Below are positions 43,827-53,884 of a stretch of 64,000 bases of DNA, piece after piece. A model generated the notes under the pieces. That model was not told the origin of the DNA, did not search any database, and saw only the letters and a list, made by a program, of their open reading frames with translations. Position 1 is the stretch's first letter. Each line of letters begins with the position of its first letter. Source of the DNA: Mesobacillus maritimus (GTDB lineage: Bacteria; Bacillota; Bacilli; Bacillales; Cytobacillaceae); assembly GCF_019749255.1 (NCBI RefSeq), contig NZ_JACWFH010000005.1, positions 92,841-156,840 of the forward strand, read 5' to 3'. Made by a program: the position numbers and the translations under genes.

Positions 43827-44711
43827 TTAATTACAAAGTTGCTCTGTTGTCATTTCTCCTGGCATATCCGCCTCAGTAAAGCCAAACTCACTATTGATGT
43901 CTAATAGCTCACCAGATTCTTTTATTTTAGCTAACTCTTCGTTATATGCTGCCACTAATTCTTCATCCTCTGTGCTGAATGCGGCTGCCCCATACCCACG
44001 AATACTCTCCCCATCAATAACAGGCTGAGTAAAATCTTCAACTCGTTCAATATTTTTGGCATTTGCAGTGGCAAGTGCAGATTCAAGTGTAGGGCCTGTC
44101 ATCGTAATCGCATCTACACGACCTGATTCAAGTGCCGTAATATTGGAAGGAATATCTTGAACAATTTCAAATTGATCTTCATCAATTCCCATCGAAGTTA
44201 AGTAGTCAATCTCAATTGCACCATTCATGATTGCTACTTTTACATAAGGATTATTCACGATGTCTTCATAGCTGTGCAAATTCAAAGGATTTCCTTTTTG
44301 AACGGCTAAAGCTTCTCCAATACTATATTCCGGCTCCCCAAATAGGACCTGTTCACAACGCTCTGGAGTTATGTACATTCCAGCCGTGATCACATCAAAT
44401 TGTCCAGATTGCAATCCAGGAATAAGTGATCCAAACTTCGTTAAGACCCCTTCCACTTCCTCGATTCCAAGCTCCTTAAACACCGCTTTTGCAACTTCGA
44501 CTGACTGACCTGTCAAGTTGCCGTTTTCATCTTCGTAAGCGTAAGGTTTTTCACCGGAGAATCCAACCACAATTTTCCCTTCTTCTCTCGCTTTATCAAG
44601 CACAGATTGAGTACCCTTATCTTTTCCATTTGAATTAGACGATGTACTTGAACAAGCGGCCAAAAATAAGACTAATAGACTAATTGTTAATACAGAATAT
44701 AACTTCTTCAA
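43827..44711 (-). CDS. ehuB: Ehu-type substrate-binding lipoprotein
   Basis: A 294-residue receptor with a lipoprotein signal (lipobox LAAC at about 20), then the SBP_bac_3 fold. The segments TAGMYITPERCEQVLFGEPEYSIGEALAVQ, the SYEDIVNNP loop and the C-terminal FGFTEADMPGEMTTEQLCN match the EhuB (ectoine/hydroxyectoine) branch as I recall it. Related proteins bind other polar amino acids, so the ligand is not certain. It leads the operon and is divergent from an FAD oxidase that may act on the imported compound. Confidence 0.82.
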   Translation of the reverse strand: MKKLYSVLTISLLVLFLAACSSTSSNSNGKDKGTQSVLDKAREEGKIVVGFSGEKPYAYEDENGNLTGQSVEVAKAVFKELGIEEVEGVLTKFGSLIPGLQSGQFDVITAGMYITPERCEQVLFGEPEYSIGEALAVQKGNPLNLHSYEDIVNNPYVKVAIMNGAIEIDYLTSMGIDEDQFEIVQDIPSNITALESGRVDAITMTGPTLESALATANAKNIERVEDFTQPVIDGESIRGYGAAAFSTEDEELVAAYNEELAKIKESGELLDINSEFGFTEADMPGEMTTEQLCN

Positions 44712-44968
44712 TTATCTTCCCCCTTAGCTATTAAGTTTACGTGAATCAAATCTACCAGACAAATCGTATTTTTCTGAATTATTAGTGATTATCCCATTTC
44801 TACTAGTACCTGTGCATTTCAGTAGCAGAATAACTCAATATTATTAGCAGATACTTCCATATCCTCTACTATGCTCCAAGCTGAGTCAAATATATGAATA
44901 GATGTACCTATTAATAGACTTTTATTCCAATAAAATAATGAAATTCCTTGTTTTGATTGTGAAGAAAA

Positions 44969-44996
44969 TTGTACCTTGTTGAAAAATGGTACAATA
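44969..44996 (+). promoter_or_regulatory. Promoter-spanning inverted repeat of the FAD-oxidase gene
   Basis: ATTGTACC (44969-44976) and GGTACAAT (44989-44996) form a perfect 8-bp inverted repeat with a 12-base spacer. TACAAT is a plausible -10 (44991-44996), so this may be an operator. The rest of the 44712-45027 gap, between two divergent genes, is A/T-rich and shows no gene. Confidence 0.5.
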
Positions 44997-45027
44997 GAGA
45001 ATGATTTTAAGATAAAGGGTGTTCTAC

Positions 45028-46146
45028 ATGAAAAAAATCATTGTTGTAGGTGCTGGCATATTAGGAGCTTCTACTGCCTATCATCTCTCTAAAAAGAACG
45101 TTGAGGTAATTATTGTTGATCGAAAGGATAAGGGTCAAGCAACAGACGCGGCGGCCGGGATTGTCTGTCCATGGTTGTCACAGCGCCGAAATCAAGCCTG
45201 GTATCAACTCGCCAAGGCAGGTGCCCGTTTTTACCCAGAATTAATTGAAGACTTAAAAAAACATGGAGAAACAGAAACAGGTTACGCCAAAGTAGGCGCA
45301 TTAAGTTTACATAAAGACAAGGAAAAATTAATCAAATTAAAAGAACGTGCCATAAAAAGAAAGCCTGATGCTCCAGAAATAGGAGATATCCTCGAGTTAA
45401 ATAAAGAAGAAACACAAGCTAACTTCCCTCCCCTTGATGAGGAGTTTGAATCAGTTCAAGTAAGTGGAGCTGCACGTGTGGATGGACGTGCCCTTAGGGA
45501 TGCATTGTTGCGTAGTGCTCAGCAAAATGGGGCTAAACTTGTGTACGGGGATGCTACCCTTTTATCGAACGAAAACAAGGTAATTGGAGTTATAGTTGGG
45601 AATAAAACCTTGCTAGCTGATAACGTGGTCATCTGTGCTGGGGCCTGGGCGAATCAATTGCTAAAGCCTTTAGGTATCCACTTTCAAGTTCGATTCCAAA
45701 AGGCACAAATTGTCCACCTAGAACTACCAGATACGAATACAAATGATTGGCCAGTCCTCATTCCTCCAGGTAAGCAATATTTACTAGCATTTGAAAACGG
45801 GCGTATCGTTGCTGGGGCAACTCATGAAGATATCGAGGAGTTTGATACAAGAATTACAGCTGGTGGCTTGCAGGAAGTCATTAACACGGCGATTGATATT
45901 GCTCCAGGCTTAAACGAAACCACGTTCTTGGAAGCAAGGACAGGGTTTCGGCCATTTACTCCAGGATTTCTCCCCGTCATTGGTCCACTACCTGAATGGG
46001 ATGGAATTGTCATCGCAAATGGACTAGGAGCCTCTGGGTTAACAATGGGACCCTATATTGGTTCAGAACTTGCAAAGCTAGCAGTCGATGAGGAGATGGA
46101 AATGGATATCAACCTTTACTCTGTCGAAGGGGCATTGTCGGAATAA
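45028..46146 (+). CDS. FAD-dependent amino-acid oxidase/dehydrogenase (DAO family)
   Basis: A flavoenzyme of about 372 residues of the D-amino-acid-oxidase/glycine-oxidase/sarcosine-oxidase family: Rossmann start KKIIVVGAGILGASTAYHLSK, the DRKDKGQATDAAAG FAD segment, and the C-terminal TGFRPFTPGFLPVIGPLPEW-x-GIVIANGLGASGL. The frame opens at GTG 45019, but AAAGGGTG fits ATG 45028. It probably oxidises a D-amino acid or N-methyl amino acid. The divergent ehu transporter supports this. Confidence 0.87.
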   Translation: MKKIIVVGAGILGASTAYHLSKKNVEVIIVDRKDKGQATDAAAGIVCPWLSQRRNQAWYQLAKAGARFYPELIEDLKKHGETETGYAKVGALSLHKDKEKLIKLKERAIKRKPDAPEIGDILELNKEETQANFPPLDEEFESVQVSGAARVDGRALRDALLRSAQQNGAKLVYGDATLLSNENKVIGVIVGNKTLLADNVVICAGAWANQLLKPLGIHFQVRFQKAQIVHLELPDTNTNDWPVLIPPGKQYLLAFENGRIVAGATHEDIEEFDTRITAGGLQEVINTAIDIAPGLNETTFLEARTGFRPFTPGFLPVIGPLPEWDGIVIANGLGASGLTMGPYIGSELAKLAVDEEMEMDINLYSVEGALSE

Positions 46147-46151
46147 AAAGA

Positions 46152-46200
46152 AACAAAAAAGCAGCCAAAATTCAATCCTATCATGAATTTTGGCTGCGAA
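46152..46200 (-). terminator. Terminator at the end of the KinB-like gene
   Basis: A perfect 13-bp stem, GCAGCCAAAATTC / GAATTTTGGCTGC (46161-46173, 46185-46197), overlaps the stop codon of the minus-strand kinase. TTTTTT follows on the minus strand; it may also stop the plus-strand oxidase transcript. Confidence 0.85.
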
Positions 46201-47452
46201 GTTTTTCTGAAGAATGAGGATTCGGGAAAATGACATGAAAAACCGAGCCTTTTCCTACGATGCTACTCACTTTAATTCTTCCTTTCATTGCTCGAATAAT
46301 ACTATAAGTAACCATCATTCCAAGGCCCGTTCCTTTCTTACCTTTCGTGGAATAATACGGCTCACCCAAGCGATTCAACTGTTCCTCGTTCATTCCATAG
46401 CCCGTATCTTTGATAATAATATGAACCTCTCTTGTTGATTTTACAGTTTCTACTGTCATAAACCCACCGCTAGGCATTGCCTCAAGTCCATTTTTCACAA
46501 TATTGATAAATGCCTGTTGAAACTTTAGGCGGTCACCAGTGATTTTAATATTCCCACTATAAACTTGGTTAATTTCAACGGCATGCATGTTCGCAAGTGG
46601 CATAAGCACGCTAAAAACATGACTTAGTTCGTCTTGAACGTTGATTTCCTCTACCTGTTCAAGTGCCGGTCGAGCGAATGTAAGATAATCATCTATGACC
46701 TGTTCCGCACGATTTACTTCTTCCGTCGCAATTTTAAGAAACTCGTTCCTTTTCTCAACTGGGTAATCTTCTTCTCCAAGCAATTGTAGGAATCCCTTGA
46801 CACTAGTAAGTGGGTTTCGAATTTCATGTGAAATTGAAGCACTTATGTTACTAACCGCTTCGATTTTTTCTGCTTTGACTAGTTGTTTCCGCATAAGTGA
46901 ATTTTGGCGAATCAACTCCATCGTAGAAGATATGAATCCCGTAGCAATTGCTGGCACAACTAAAAAGCTGACCCAAGTCTCTGTTAACTGAATCGGTACT
47001 TGTTTCAACAGCACAATCATCATAAGGATAAGAGAACACATGAAAGAAAAGAGGACTGACACCCCTACCCGCTGATTAGCAGCTAGATTCATAAACCACT
47101 TACGAACCCAGCAAAAGAGAATAACCATAAACAAAAATACGAAGGTAGATACCCAAAACCCATAATTAATCCCGACTATGCCTCTTATGATAACCAAAAT
47201 GATGAATAATGGAATAGAAAGACCTGCATATAAACTCCCGATAATAAAAGGAACTTGCCGGAGATCAAAATAAACCCCATTAGCGATTGTTGTAGAAAAG
47301 ACGATACAAGCAATAAAACTCAAGCTATAAAATAATAAATTAATCCAGCGGATGGATTCTGATTGAACTTGTCTTTCTATCATCATTTGCAAGAAAAAGA
47401 GCAAAACCATCAAGATTGAAAAATTTAGTAGCAAGTTTTTTGTAAATTCCAA
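46181..47452 (-). CDS. KinB-like sporulation sensor histidine kinase
   Basis: A kinase of about 423 residues. Six or so N-terminal membrane spans of the 5TM-LYT type are followed by a HisKA dimerisation domain with H-box SASISHEIRNPLTSVKGFLQLL (about residue 205) and an ATPase domain: N-box NIVKNGLEAM, G1 DTGYGM and G2 KGTGLGM. This architecture and size match KinB, which feeds phosphate to the Spo0 phosphorelay. TTG 47452 with GGAG is a better start than the open frame's first TTG. It is an orphan kinase: no response regulator is adjacent. Confidence 0.87.
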   Translation of the reverse strand: MEFTKNLLLNFSILMVLLFFLQMMIERQVQSESIRWINLLFYSLSFIACIVFSTTIANGVYFDLRQVPFIIGSLYAGLSIPLFIILVIIRGIVGINYGFWVSTFVFLFMVILFCWVRKWFMNLAANQRVGVSVLFSFMCSLILMMIVLLKQVPIQLTETWVSFLVVPAIATGFISSTMELIRQNSLMRKQLVKAEKIEAVSNISASISHEIRNPLTSVKGFLQLLGEEDYPVEKRNEFLKIATEEVNRAEQVIDDYLTFARPALEQVEEINVQDELSHVFSVLMPLANMHAVEINQVYSGNIKITGDRLKFQQAFINIVKNGLEAMPSGGFMTVETVKSTREVHIIIKDTGYGMNEEQLNRLGEPYYSTKGKKGTGLGMMVTYSIIRAMKGRIKVSSIVGKGSVFHVIFPNPHSSEKLRSQNS

Positions 47453-47577
47453 AGTCCCACTCTCCAAGTGCCGATACTAAACAGCCTGATTAAAAAACTA
47501 GATTCCAAATTACCTCAATAATTTTAACGGGCAAAAAGGCAAACATCAATACATTTTTATTACAATTTAAAGGACAA

Positions 47578-47612
47578 AAAAGACAGGAACCATCAAATGA
47601 TAATTCCTGATT
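47578..47612 (-). terminator. Terminator of cydABCD
   Basis: CAGGAA...TTCCTG with further pairing (47580-47606), followed by TTTTTT on the minus strand. Confidence 0.75.
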
Positions 47613-47614
47613 CT

Positions 47615-49351
47615 TTACGCATTTAGTTTTGCGTACCGCTCATTCTCTAAAAGAAGTTGTCGATGGGTCCCATTCATAATAAGCTTTCCATTATCCAGGA
47701 AAAGAATCCGATCATCTGGACTAATCCCAGCTAAGTGATGGGTAATAAACAGGATACTTTTTCCTCTAAGAACGTGGAACATGTTTTCTAGTAAGTCTCG
47801 TTCTGTGCGTGGGTCTAGACCAATGGTCGGTTCATCCAATATAACAATTGGATTGTTTTGTAATAAGATTCTCGCTAGAGCAATTCGTTGACGTTCACCG
47901 CCTGAGAATCTCATTCCTGATTCGTGTAATTGTGTACTAAAGCCTTGCGGCAAAGATTGGATATAATCATAGAGTTTCACTTGCTTCGCTGCCCAATAGA
48001 CTTCCTCATCGGTAGCATTCAGATTTCCTAACCGAATATTATTCAAAATGGTTGTGTCAAATAAATGTGGGTTTTGATTTAGTACAGAGATAACCTTTGA
48101 ACTATCTTTCGCAAAATGGCTTGCTGGGATGCCATTTAAGCTCACACTTCCACGATTTGGAATAAAGATTCCCAGTAGTAACTTGAGAATAGTCGATTTT
48201 CCTGATCCACTTGGACCGAGAAGAACCAATTTCTCTCCCTGATTGAGGGTAAAAGAAAGATCCTTTAATGCCATTTTTCCAGATTGATAGGTAAAAGTAA
48301 CTTGTTTAAAGTCTAGCTTAACATTCTTTTCAGCAGCAATCCTTTCTATCTCTTTTGTGGAAGTGAACTCTTTAAGAGCTTGTATTTCAGATGGACGATT
48401 GTTGCCAAAACTTTCAAGTCGCTCTAATGAATTTTGATACCTCGGCAGCTGACTAACAGCGTCACTTAGTGGTAGAAAGACTTCTGTTATTGGAAAAATG
48501 ATCAGCACAAAGGCCGCAATGAAAGTAACCGGTAATAATCCAAGTTCATGCTGCTCGGCAGCCCATATGATAATGATTAGTACGAGCCCCGCAACTACTA
48601 GCTGAGAAAGGACATTTCGAATTCGGTTAAAACTTCTTCGCTTTCTATCTGTTAAAATTAATTCTCTTTCTTTATGTTCATAGGCCTCAATAAACTGGAG
48701 CTGCCGACCACTGAACACCCAATCACTTATTCCCAAAACGGCATCCGTTAGTACTTGATATAGCGCTTTTTTTCCTTGTTTGTATAAGATAATTTTCCTT
48801 TTCGTTGCTACAAACGATAGCAGCGGAATTAAAACTACAATCACAAACAAATGGAGAGCCACCCATCCCGCCATTTCAAATGAAAAGAAACCTAAAGCAA
48901 GAATACTTAGCAAATATAAGCAAAAGCCAACTATATAAGGAAAAATTGTTTTTAAGTAAATATCCTGAAGATGTTCAATATCATCTGCTAGAACACCAAG
49001 CACATCTCCAGTTCGAAACTTTGACTCCATCACTAATACTTCTGGTTCAATCATCTTATACAATCGTAGCCGCATCTTAGACAAGATGTTTAGAATTACG
49101 TTATGTCCCATTAATCTTTCAATATACCTACTAACCGCTCTAAAAATACTAAGAGCTCGGACAGCGACTATTGGAACATAGACCATCAAAATCGTTTCTG
49201 GCTTTGTAGCCGATTTAGAAATCAAATATCCTGAAGTAAACATTAATAAGGTTGCAGACAGTACCGTTAGTAACCCCAGAAAAACAGTAATCATAATTAG
49301 TTTTTTATTTTCTTGAATATACGGATAGATCCATCCCTTCCCATTTTTCAT
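47615..49351 (-). CDS. cydC: Thiol reductant ABC exporter subunit CydC
   Basis: A 578-residue half-transporter, part of the CydDC exporter of glutathione/cysteine-type thiols needed to assemble cytochrome bd. There are six membrane spans, then the ATPase: Walker A GPSGSGKST, signature RFSGGERQRIALARIL, Walker B IVILDEPTIGLDP and H-loop. Its ATG overlaps the cydD stop (ATGA). By naming in B. subtilis the two subunits are called CydC and CydD; which is which here follows the order of the operon. Confidence 0.88.
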   Translation of the reverse strand: MKNGKGWIYPYIQENKKLIMITVFLGLLTVLSATLLMFTSGYLISKSATKPETILMVYVPIVAVRALSIFRAVSRYIERLMGHNVILNILSKMRLRLYKMIEPEVLVMESKFRTGDVLGVLADDIEHLQDIYLKTIFPYIVGFCLYLLSILALGFFSFEMAGWVALHLFVIVVLIPLLSFVATKRKIILYKQGKKALYQVLTDAVLGISDWVFSGRQLQFIEAYEHKERELILTDRKRRSFNRIRNVLSQLVVAGLVLIIIIWAAEQHELGLLPVTFIAAFVLIIFPITEVFLPLSDAVSQLPRYQNSLERLESFGNNRPSEIQALKEFTSTKEIERIAAEKNVKLDFKQVTFTYQSGKMALKDLSFTLNQGEKLVLLGPSGSGKSTILKLLLGIFIPNRGSVSLNGIPASHFAKDSSKVISVLNQNPHLFDTTILNNIRLGNLNATDEEVYWAAKQVKLYDYIQSLPQGFSTQLHESGMRFSGGERQRIALARILLQNNPIVILDEPTIGLDPRTERDLLENMFHVLRGKSILFITHHLAGISPDDRILFLDNGKLIMNGTHRQLLLENERYAKLNA

Positions 49352-51069
49352 AACGTCCGCCCACCTTGTATTTGTTGCAATTCATAATACTTCCCTCTTT
49401 TCTTCATCAACTCTTGATGATTTCCTTGTTCAACCACTCTCCCATCATGGAGAACGATTATCTCATCCATTTCTTTCATCCAGTGTAGTCGATGGGTCGC
49501 TAATACCACTAGTTTGTTGTTAAACAATGATAGCATTCTTTCTTTTATATCCATCTCTGTTTCAATATCTAAGTGTGCGGTTGGCTCATCTAGCAATAGA
49601 ACCGGACGATCTTCTAGAAAGGCTCGAGCAAGTGCCACTCTTTGCGCTTGTCCCCCACTAAGTTCTCTACCAGATTCACCAATGTTCTCTTCCAAACCAT
49701 CATTTAAATCCCATATTAATTCCGTTAAACCAGCCTGATCGGCTGCCCTTTTTACTTCAACCATCGAAGCATTCGGTTGATAGAAGCGAATATTATTTGC
49801 CAATGAATCGAAGAAGATATAAGGATGTTGTGGCAGATAAAGAATTTGTCGCTGCCATGCCCTATTTTTCAAGTGATGTACCTCTCGTCCATTGATTGCA
49901 ATTGCTGGACAGTCTGATTGTAGAAAACCTCCAATTACGTCAATGAGCGTGGATTTTCCTGCGCCACTTTCGCCCACAATTCCGATTTTCTTTTTCCCTT
50001 TTATCCGTAAGCTGATATCCTTTAGAATTCGTCCTTCATTTTTATGATGAGAGACATTCAAATGATTGAATTGAAGCTCATCCTCGTTGGACCAATTAGA
50101 TAGCTCCCATTCTTTTTCCTCTATTAATAATGGCTCTTCTAAGATACGCTTCATGCTTTTAGCTGCTTCTTGACCATTCAACGTTGCATGAAAATCACTT
50201 CCAAGTTCACGTACTGAAAGAAAATACTCGGGGGCGAGAATTAAAATAGTTAGTGCTGGACCGAGTAGCATTTCCCCCTCAATTAGTGCCAATCCTAAAA
50301 AAACGGCGACAATCGCTACCGAAAGCATCGTGAAAAAATCAAGGGCAAATGAAGAAAGGAATGCAACACGAAGAGTGCTCATCGTTTCTTTCTTGTATTG
50401 TTTGCTAACACCCGCAATGCTTTGTTCATGGCTTTTACTAAGACCTAAAAATTTCAGTGTTTCGAGTCCTCTTAAGGAATCAACATAATGGTTAGATAAA
50501 ACACGATAAGACTTCCATTGTCGATCTGCTTTTGCCTTGGCAACTAGCCCTAGTAAAATCATAAACATAATTAGAATCGGCAATGAGGCAGCCAAAACAA
50601 CGGATGATTTCACATCTAGACTCCATACATAAATCCAGATGATGATAGGCAAAACCAATACTGCCACTACTTTGGGTAGAAACAACTCTAAGTAATCTCT
50701 TACCTGTGAGACTCCTTCCATCACCAAGGTCACAAGTTCCCCTGTTCCCTGTTTCTTAGCAAAGCGTGGTCCGAGGGTAAACAGCTTTGTTAACATTTCT
50801 TTTCGCATAATGGATGTAGTTTTTTCTGCGTATTGATAAACGAGTTTATCCTTGAGCCAAACTAGTAGGTATCGGGATACAAAAGCAACGGTAAAGAACC
50901 CAAGTGACTCAACAAAAGTAGACTCTATTCCTAAATAAAAAAGGGAAGTGACCCCTTCTGCAAGATATTTTGCTTGGAGAAGGATGGCCACCCCTTGAAG
51001 GGCTGTGATAAAGAGTAAAACCACAATTAATGGCTTAATGCCGTTATAGTGTAATAGTTCCTTATTCAT
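49348..51069 (-). CDS. cydD: Thiol reductant ABC exporter subunit CydD
   Basis: A 573-residue half-transporter with six spans, an EAA-like loop, and an ATPase: Walker A GESGAGKST, signature ELSGGQAQRVALARAF, Walker B LLLDEPTAHLD, H-loop ATHRL. It is directly coupled to cydB (TAATG) and to cydC. It completes cydABCD, the usual Bacillus operon. Confidence 0.88.
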   Translation of the reverse strand: MNKELLHYNGIKPLIVVLLFITALQGVAILLQAKYLAEGVTSLFYLGIESTFVESLGFFTVAFVSRYLLVWLKDKLVYQYAEKTTSIMRKEMLTKLFTLGPRFAKKQGTGELVTLVMEGVSQVRDYLELFLPKVVAVLVLPIIIWIYVWSLDVKSSVVLAASLPILIMFMILLGLVAKAKADRQWKSYRVLSNHYVDSLRGLETLKFLGLSKSHEQSIAGVSKQYKKETMSTLRVAFLSSFALDFFTMLSVAIVAVFLGLALIEGEMLLGPALTILILAPEYFLSVRELGSDFHATLNGQEAAKSMKRILEEPLLIEEKEWELSNWSNEDELQFNHLNVSHHKNEGRILKDISLRIKGKKKIGIVGESGAGKSTLIDVIGGFLQSDCPAIAINGREVHHLKNRAWQRQILYLPQHPYIFFDSLANNIRFYQPNASMVEVKRAADQAGLTELIWDLNDGLEENIGESGRELSGGQAQRVALARAFLEDRPVLLLDEPTAHLDIETEMDIKERMLSLFNNKLVVLATHRLHWMKEMDEIIVLHDGRVVEQGNHQELMKKRGKYYELQQIQGGRTL

Positions 51070-52082
51070 TAATAAATCATATCCTTACCATTTACGCGTT
51101 TTCTGAACACATAATAACTCCAAATCTGGTAGCCGATGACAAATGGCAATAAGGTTACCGCAACAATGGTCATTACCTTTAACGAGTAATCACCTGAAGC
51201 AGCCGAATAAACGGTTAAATCATTGGCGCTCGTAATGGAACTAATCATTACCCGTGGGAATAGAGCAACAAAAAGCAACCCAACTGTCATCATAATTCCT
51301 AAACCAGACATCGTGAAAGACAGGGCATCTCTCTTTTTCGCTAGTAGGATAATCACAGAGCTATAAGCTAAGACAATAAGGCCGATAAGTGGAATGGTAA
51401 CCCCTGCTCTTACCGTAAATAGATTTGTTTCAAAATAGGAAAGTCCTACGAATAACACAAGTGAAGCCAACACAGCATAGATAAGCTTTTGTCCTTGCTT
51501 ACTTGCTCGCTCTCGAAGTTCCCCAACTGTTTTAAGGGTGACAAACATTAGCCCATGCAGGTAGCACAAGAGCGTAACCGTAATACCTCCAATAACAGAG
51601 TATACATTCACATAATCTGTGAATCCTGCATAGATATTCATGTTCGCGTCAATTGGCATCCCTCTCAAGATACTTGTAAATAAAACCCCAAATAAGAATG
51701 GTGGTAGAACACTGCCAATGAAAATGACCCAGTCCCACGAATTCTTCCATTGTTGAGCTTTCTCTTTCCCTCTGAATTCAAAAGCTACCCCTCTCCCAAT
51801 CAGAGCAAGTAAAACAAAGACAAGGGGAATATAGTACCCACTGAACATCGTTGCATACCAGTGTGGGAATGCGGCGAAAATGGCACCACCTGCTGTTAAC
51901 AGCCACACTTCATTTGCGTCCCAGAAAGGGCCAATTGTATTTACCAGCATTCTTCTTTCTATATCATTCCTAGCCAGGGTCCGTGTTGCCATGCCTACCC
52001 CGAAATCAAATCCTTCTAAAAAGAAAAATCCAATGAATAATACGGCCACTAAAATAAACCAAAGCTCACTTAATTCCATCAC
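51069..52082 (-). CDS. cydB: Cytochrome bd oxidase subunit II
   Basis: A 337-residue membrane protein with eight to nine spans. It begins ELWFILVAVLFIGFFFLEGFDFGVGMATR, the CydB hallmark, followed by GPFWDANEVWLLTAGGAIFAAFP. It is the quinol oxidase subunit that stabilises the hemes of CydA. Its GTG/ATG start overlaps the cydA stop. Confidence 0.95.
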   Translation of the reverse strand: MMELSELWFILVAVLFIGFFFLEGFDFGVGMATRTLARNDIERRMLVNTIGPFWDANEVWLLTAGGAIFAAFPHWYATMFSGYYIPLVFVLLALIGRGVAFEFRGKEKAQQWKNSWDWVIFIGSVLPPFLFGVLFTSILRGMPIDANMNIYAGFTDYVNVYSVIGGITVTLLCYLHGLMFVTLKTVGELRERASKQGQKLIYAVLASLVLFVGLSYFETNLFTVRAGVTIPLIGLIVLAYSSVIILLAKKRDALSFTMSGLGIMMTVGLLFVALFPRVMISSITSANDLTVYSAASGDYSLKVMTIVAVTLLPFVIGYQIWSYYVFRKRVNGKDMIY

Positions 52083-53473
52083 CGGTAAGCCCCCTTATTA
52101 AATGGATCAATGGATACCTGAGGATCCTCTGCTGTGCTATAGACTACTCCTTTACGGATTTCCCTTAGGAACAGAAAAACGAGAACAATCGCAAGTATTG
52201 CATAAACCAAAGTGAAAGCAATTAAGGAAAACAGCAAAGCTTGGGTAGATACATTCGGTGATACTGCCGCAGAAGTCGTCATCAATCCGAATACGGTCCA
52301 TGGTTGTCGGCCAATCTCAGTCATTACCCAACCGGCAGTATTTGCTACAAAAGGAAACGCAATGAGCCAAACCATCGTATGCAAATAAAACTTACTAGTT
52401 TCTAGTTTTTTCCGATAGGTTAAGAATAAGCCAACCGCAGACAGTAGGATCATTACCCCCCCTGCTCCCACCATGATTCGGAAACTCCAAAAAGTCGCGT
52501 TTACCGGCGGAATATAGTTTCCTTCCCCATAAGTAGCTTCATATTCTGCTTGAAGGGTATTCATGCCGCGTACATTTCCTCCAAATTTGCTATATGCTAA
52601 GAAACTTAGGGCATAAGGAAAATTTAATTCAAAAGTATTCCTTTGCGTCTCCTCATCAATAATCGCAAATGCAGACCAAGCTGCCGGATCTTCACTATCT
52701 TCCCAAAGTCCCTCGCTAGCAGCCATTTTCATTGGTTGAGATTCCATTAGATGCTGTGCTTGTGTGTGGCCAGATATTGAAATACCTAAGCCTGAAATAA
52801 GACCGATAATCAGTGCAATATTGAAAGACTTTTTGAAAATATCTACTTGGAGATTCTTCCTAATTTTAAATGCACTGACACCTGCGATAAAAAATGCACC
52901 AGTTGCTAGAGCTCCAAAAATAACGTGTGGGTATTCAACTAACAATTGCGGGTTCGTTAACAACGCAAAGAAATCGTTCATTTCCGCACGCCCGTTTTGA
53001 ATAACAAAGCCCACTGGTTCTTGCATAAAAGAATTCGCGGCTAAAATCCACAACGCGGATAGCATGGTTCCAATCGCAACCAACCAAATACATGCTAAGT
53101 GAACCTTCGGTGAAAGTTTTTTCCAGCCAAAAATCCAGAGACCAATAAAAGTTGATTCCATAAAAAACGCTAATAGTGCTTCAATCGCTAGCGGTGCTCC
53201 AAATACGTCTCCAACAAAACGACTGTACTCCGACCAGTTCATACCAAACTGGAATTCTTGAATAATACCTGTAACAACCCCTACTGCAAAATTAATTAAA
53301 AATAAATGCCCCCAAAATTTCGCCATTTTTAAATAGACTTCCTGTTTTTTCACTACATAGAGGGTCTCCATCAAGGCAACAAGAAAAACAAGACCAATTG
53401 ACATGGGGACAAATAAAAAGTGAAAAATCGTCGTTGTCCCAAATTGGAGCCTCGCTAATATTAATTCGCTCAT
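52079..53473 (-). CDS. cydA: Cytochrome bd oxidase subunit I
   Basis: CydA carries hemes b558, b595 and d of the high-affinity quinol oxidase. The 464-residue, nine-span protein shows LARLQFGTTTIFHFLFVPMSIGL with the first His ligand (about residue 18), GVVTGIIQEFQFGMNWSEYSRFVGDVFGAPLAIEALLAFFMEST, the conserved His/Met pair, and a shortened Q-loop as in Bacillus. It leads cydABCD. No convincing Rex operator is seen upstream; only a TGTGAAGT half-site lies near 53568. Confidence 0.95.
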   Translation of the reverse strand: MSELILARLQFGTTTIFHFLFVPMSIGLVFLVALMETLYVVKKQEVYLKMAKFWGHLFLINFAVGVVTGIIQEFQFGMNWSEYSRFVGDVFGAPLAIEALLAFFMESTFIGLWIFGWKKLSPKVHLACIWLVAIGTMLSALWILAANSFMQEPVGFVIQNGRAEMNDFFALLTNPQLLVEYPHVIFGALATGAFFIAGVSAFKIRKNLQVDIFKKSFNIALIIGLISGLGISISGHTQAQHLMESQPMKMAASEGLWEDSEDPAAWSAFAIIDEETQRNTFELNFPYALSFLAYSKFGGNVRGMNTLQAEYEATYGEGNYIPPVNATFWSFRIMVGAGGVMILLSAVGLFLTYRKKLETSKFYLHTMVWLIAFPFVANTAGWVMTEIGRQPWTVFGLMTTSAAVSPNVSTQALLFSLIAFTLVYAILAIVLVFLFLREIRKGVVYSTAEDPQVSIDPFNKGAYR

Positions 53474-53884
53474 CCCCCTACTCTCCTTTGCTTAAATTTT
53501 TTCTTTCTATCATTTATAAAACTTCTAAGCTTAATTCCCTTTCAGTTTAGCAACTATTTAAGAGGAATCTGTGAAGTTCTCTTATAAAATTTTGAAGACT
53601 TTACGAATTTTCAATTAAGAATTGATAGGGTGTGACATTGGTCCTTGCAAACACCTATTGGCCAGGGTTACGTCATAAAAACGTAAAAATTAACAACAAA
53701 AATACGGAGTGGTATGATATCGAAAGGGTTCAGTCACTCCCCAAAATCCACCAATGTAAATTAGATAAATTTCAACACAAGCGCACTTAAGATTGAATAT
53801 GATAAATAATGCAAATACCCTAATGGGGTTATGATTCTCCCTATTACTGGACGTTAACCAAGTATATTGGAGCTGTGATATACG
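53474..53884. other. Intergenic region between cydA and the phosphatase gene
   Basis: 411 bp carry the promoters of two divergent genes. I see GGAGTG/CACTCC arms (about 53706-53740) that form a long imperfect stem, and a lone TTCACA/TGTGAA half-site near cydA, but no clear -35/-10 pair, ORF or RNA. Confidence 0.35.

Noticed and set aside
53560..53590. Rex-box-like half-site before cydA
   Set aside because: Only one half (TGTGAAGT) is seen; the second half of TTGTGAA-N4-TTCACAA is missing.
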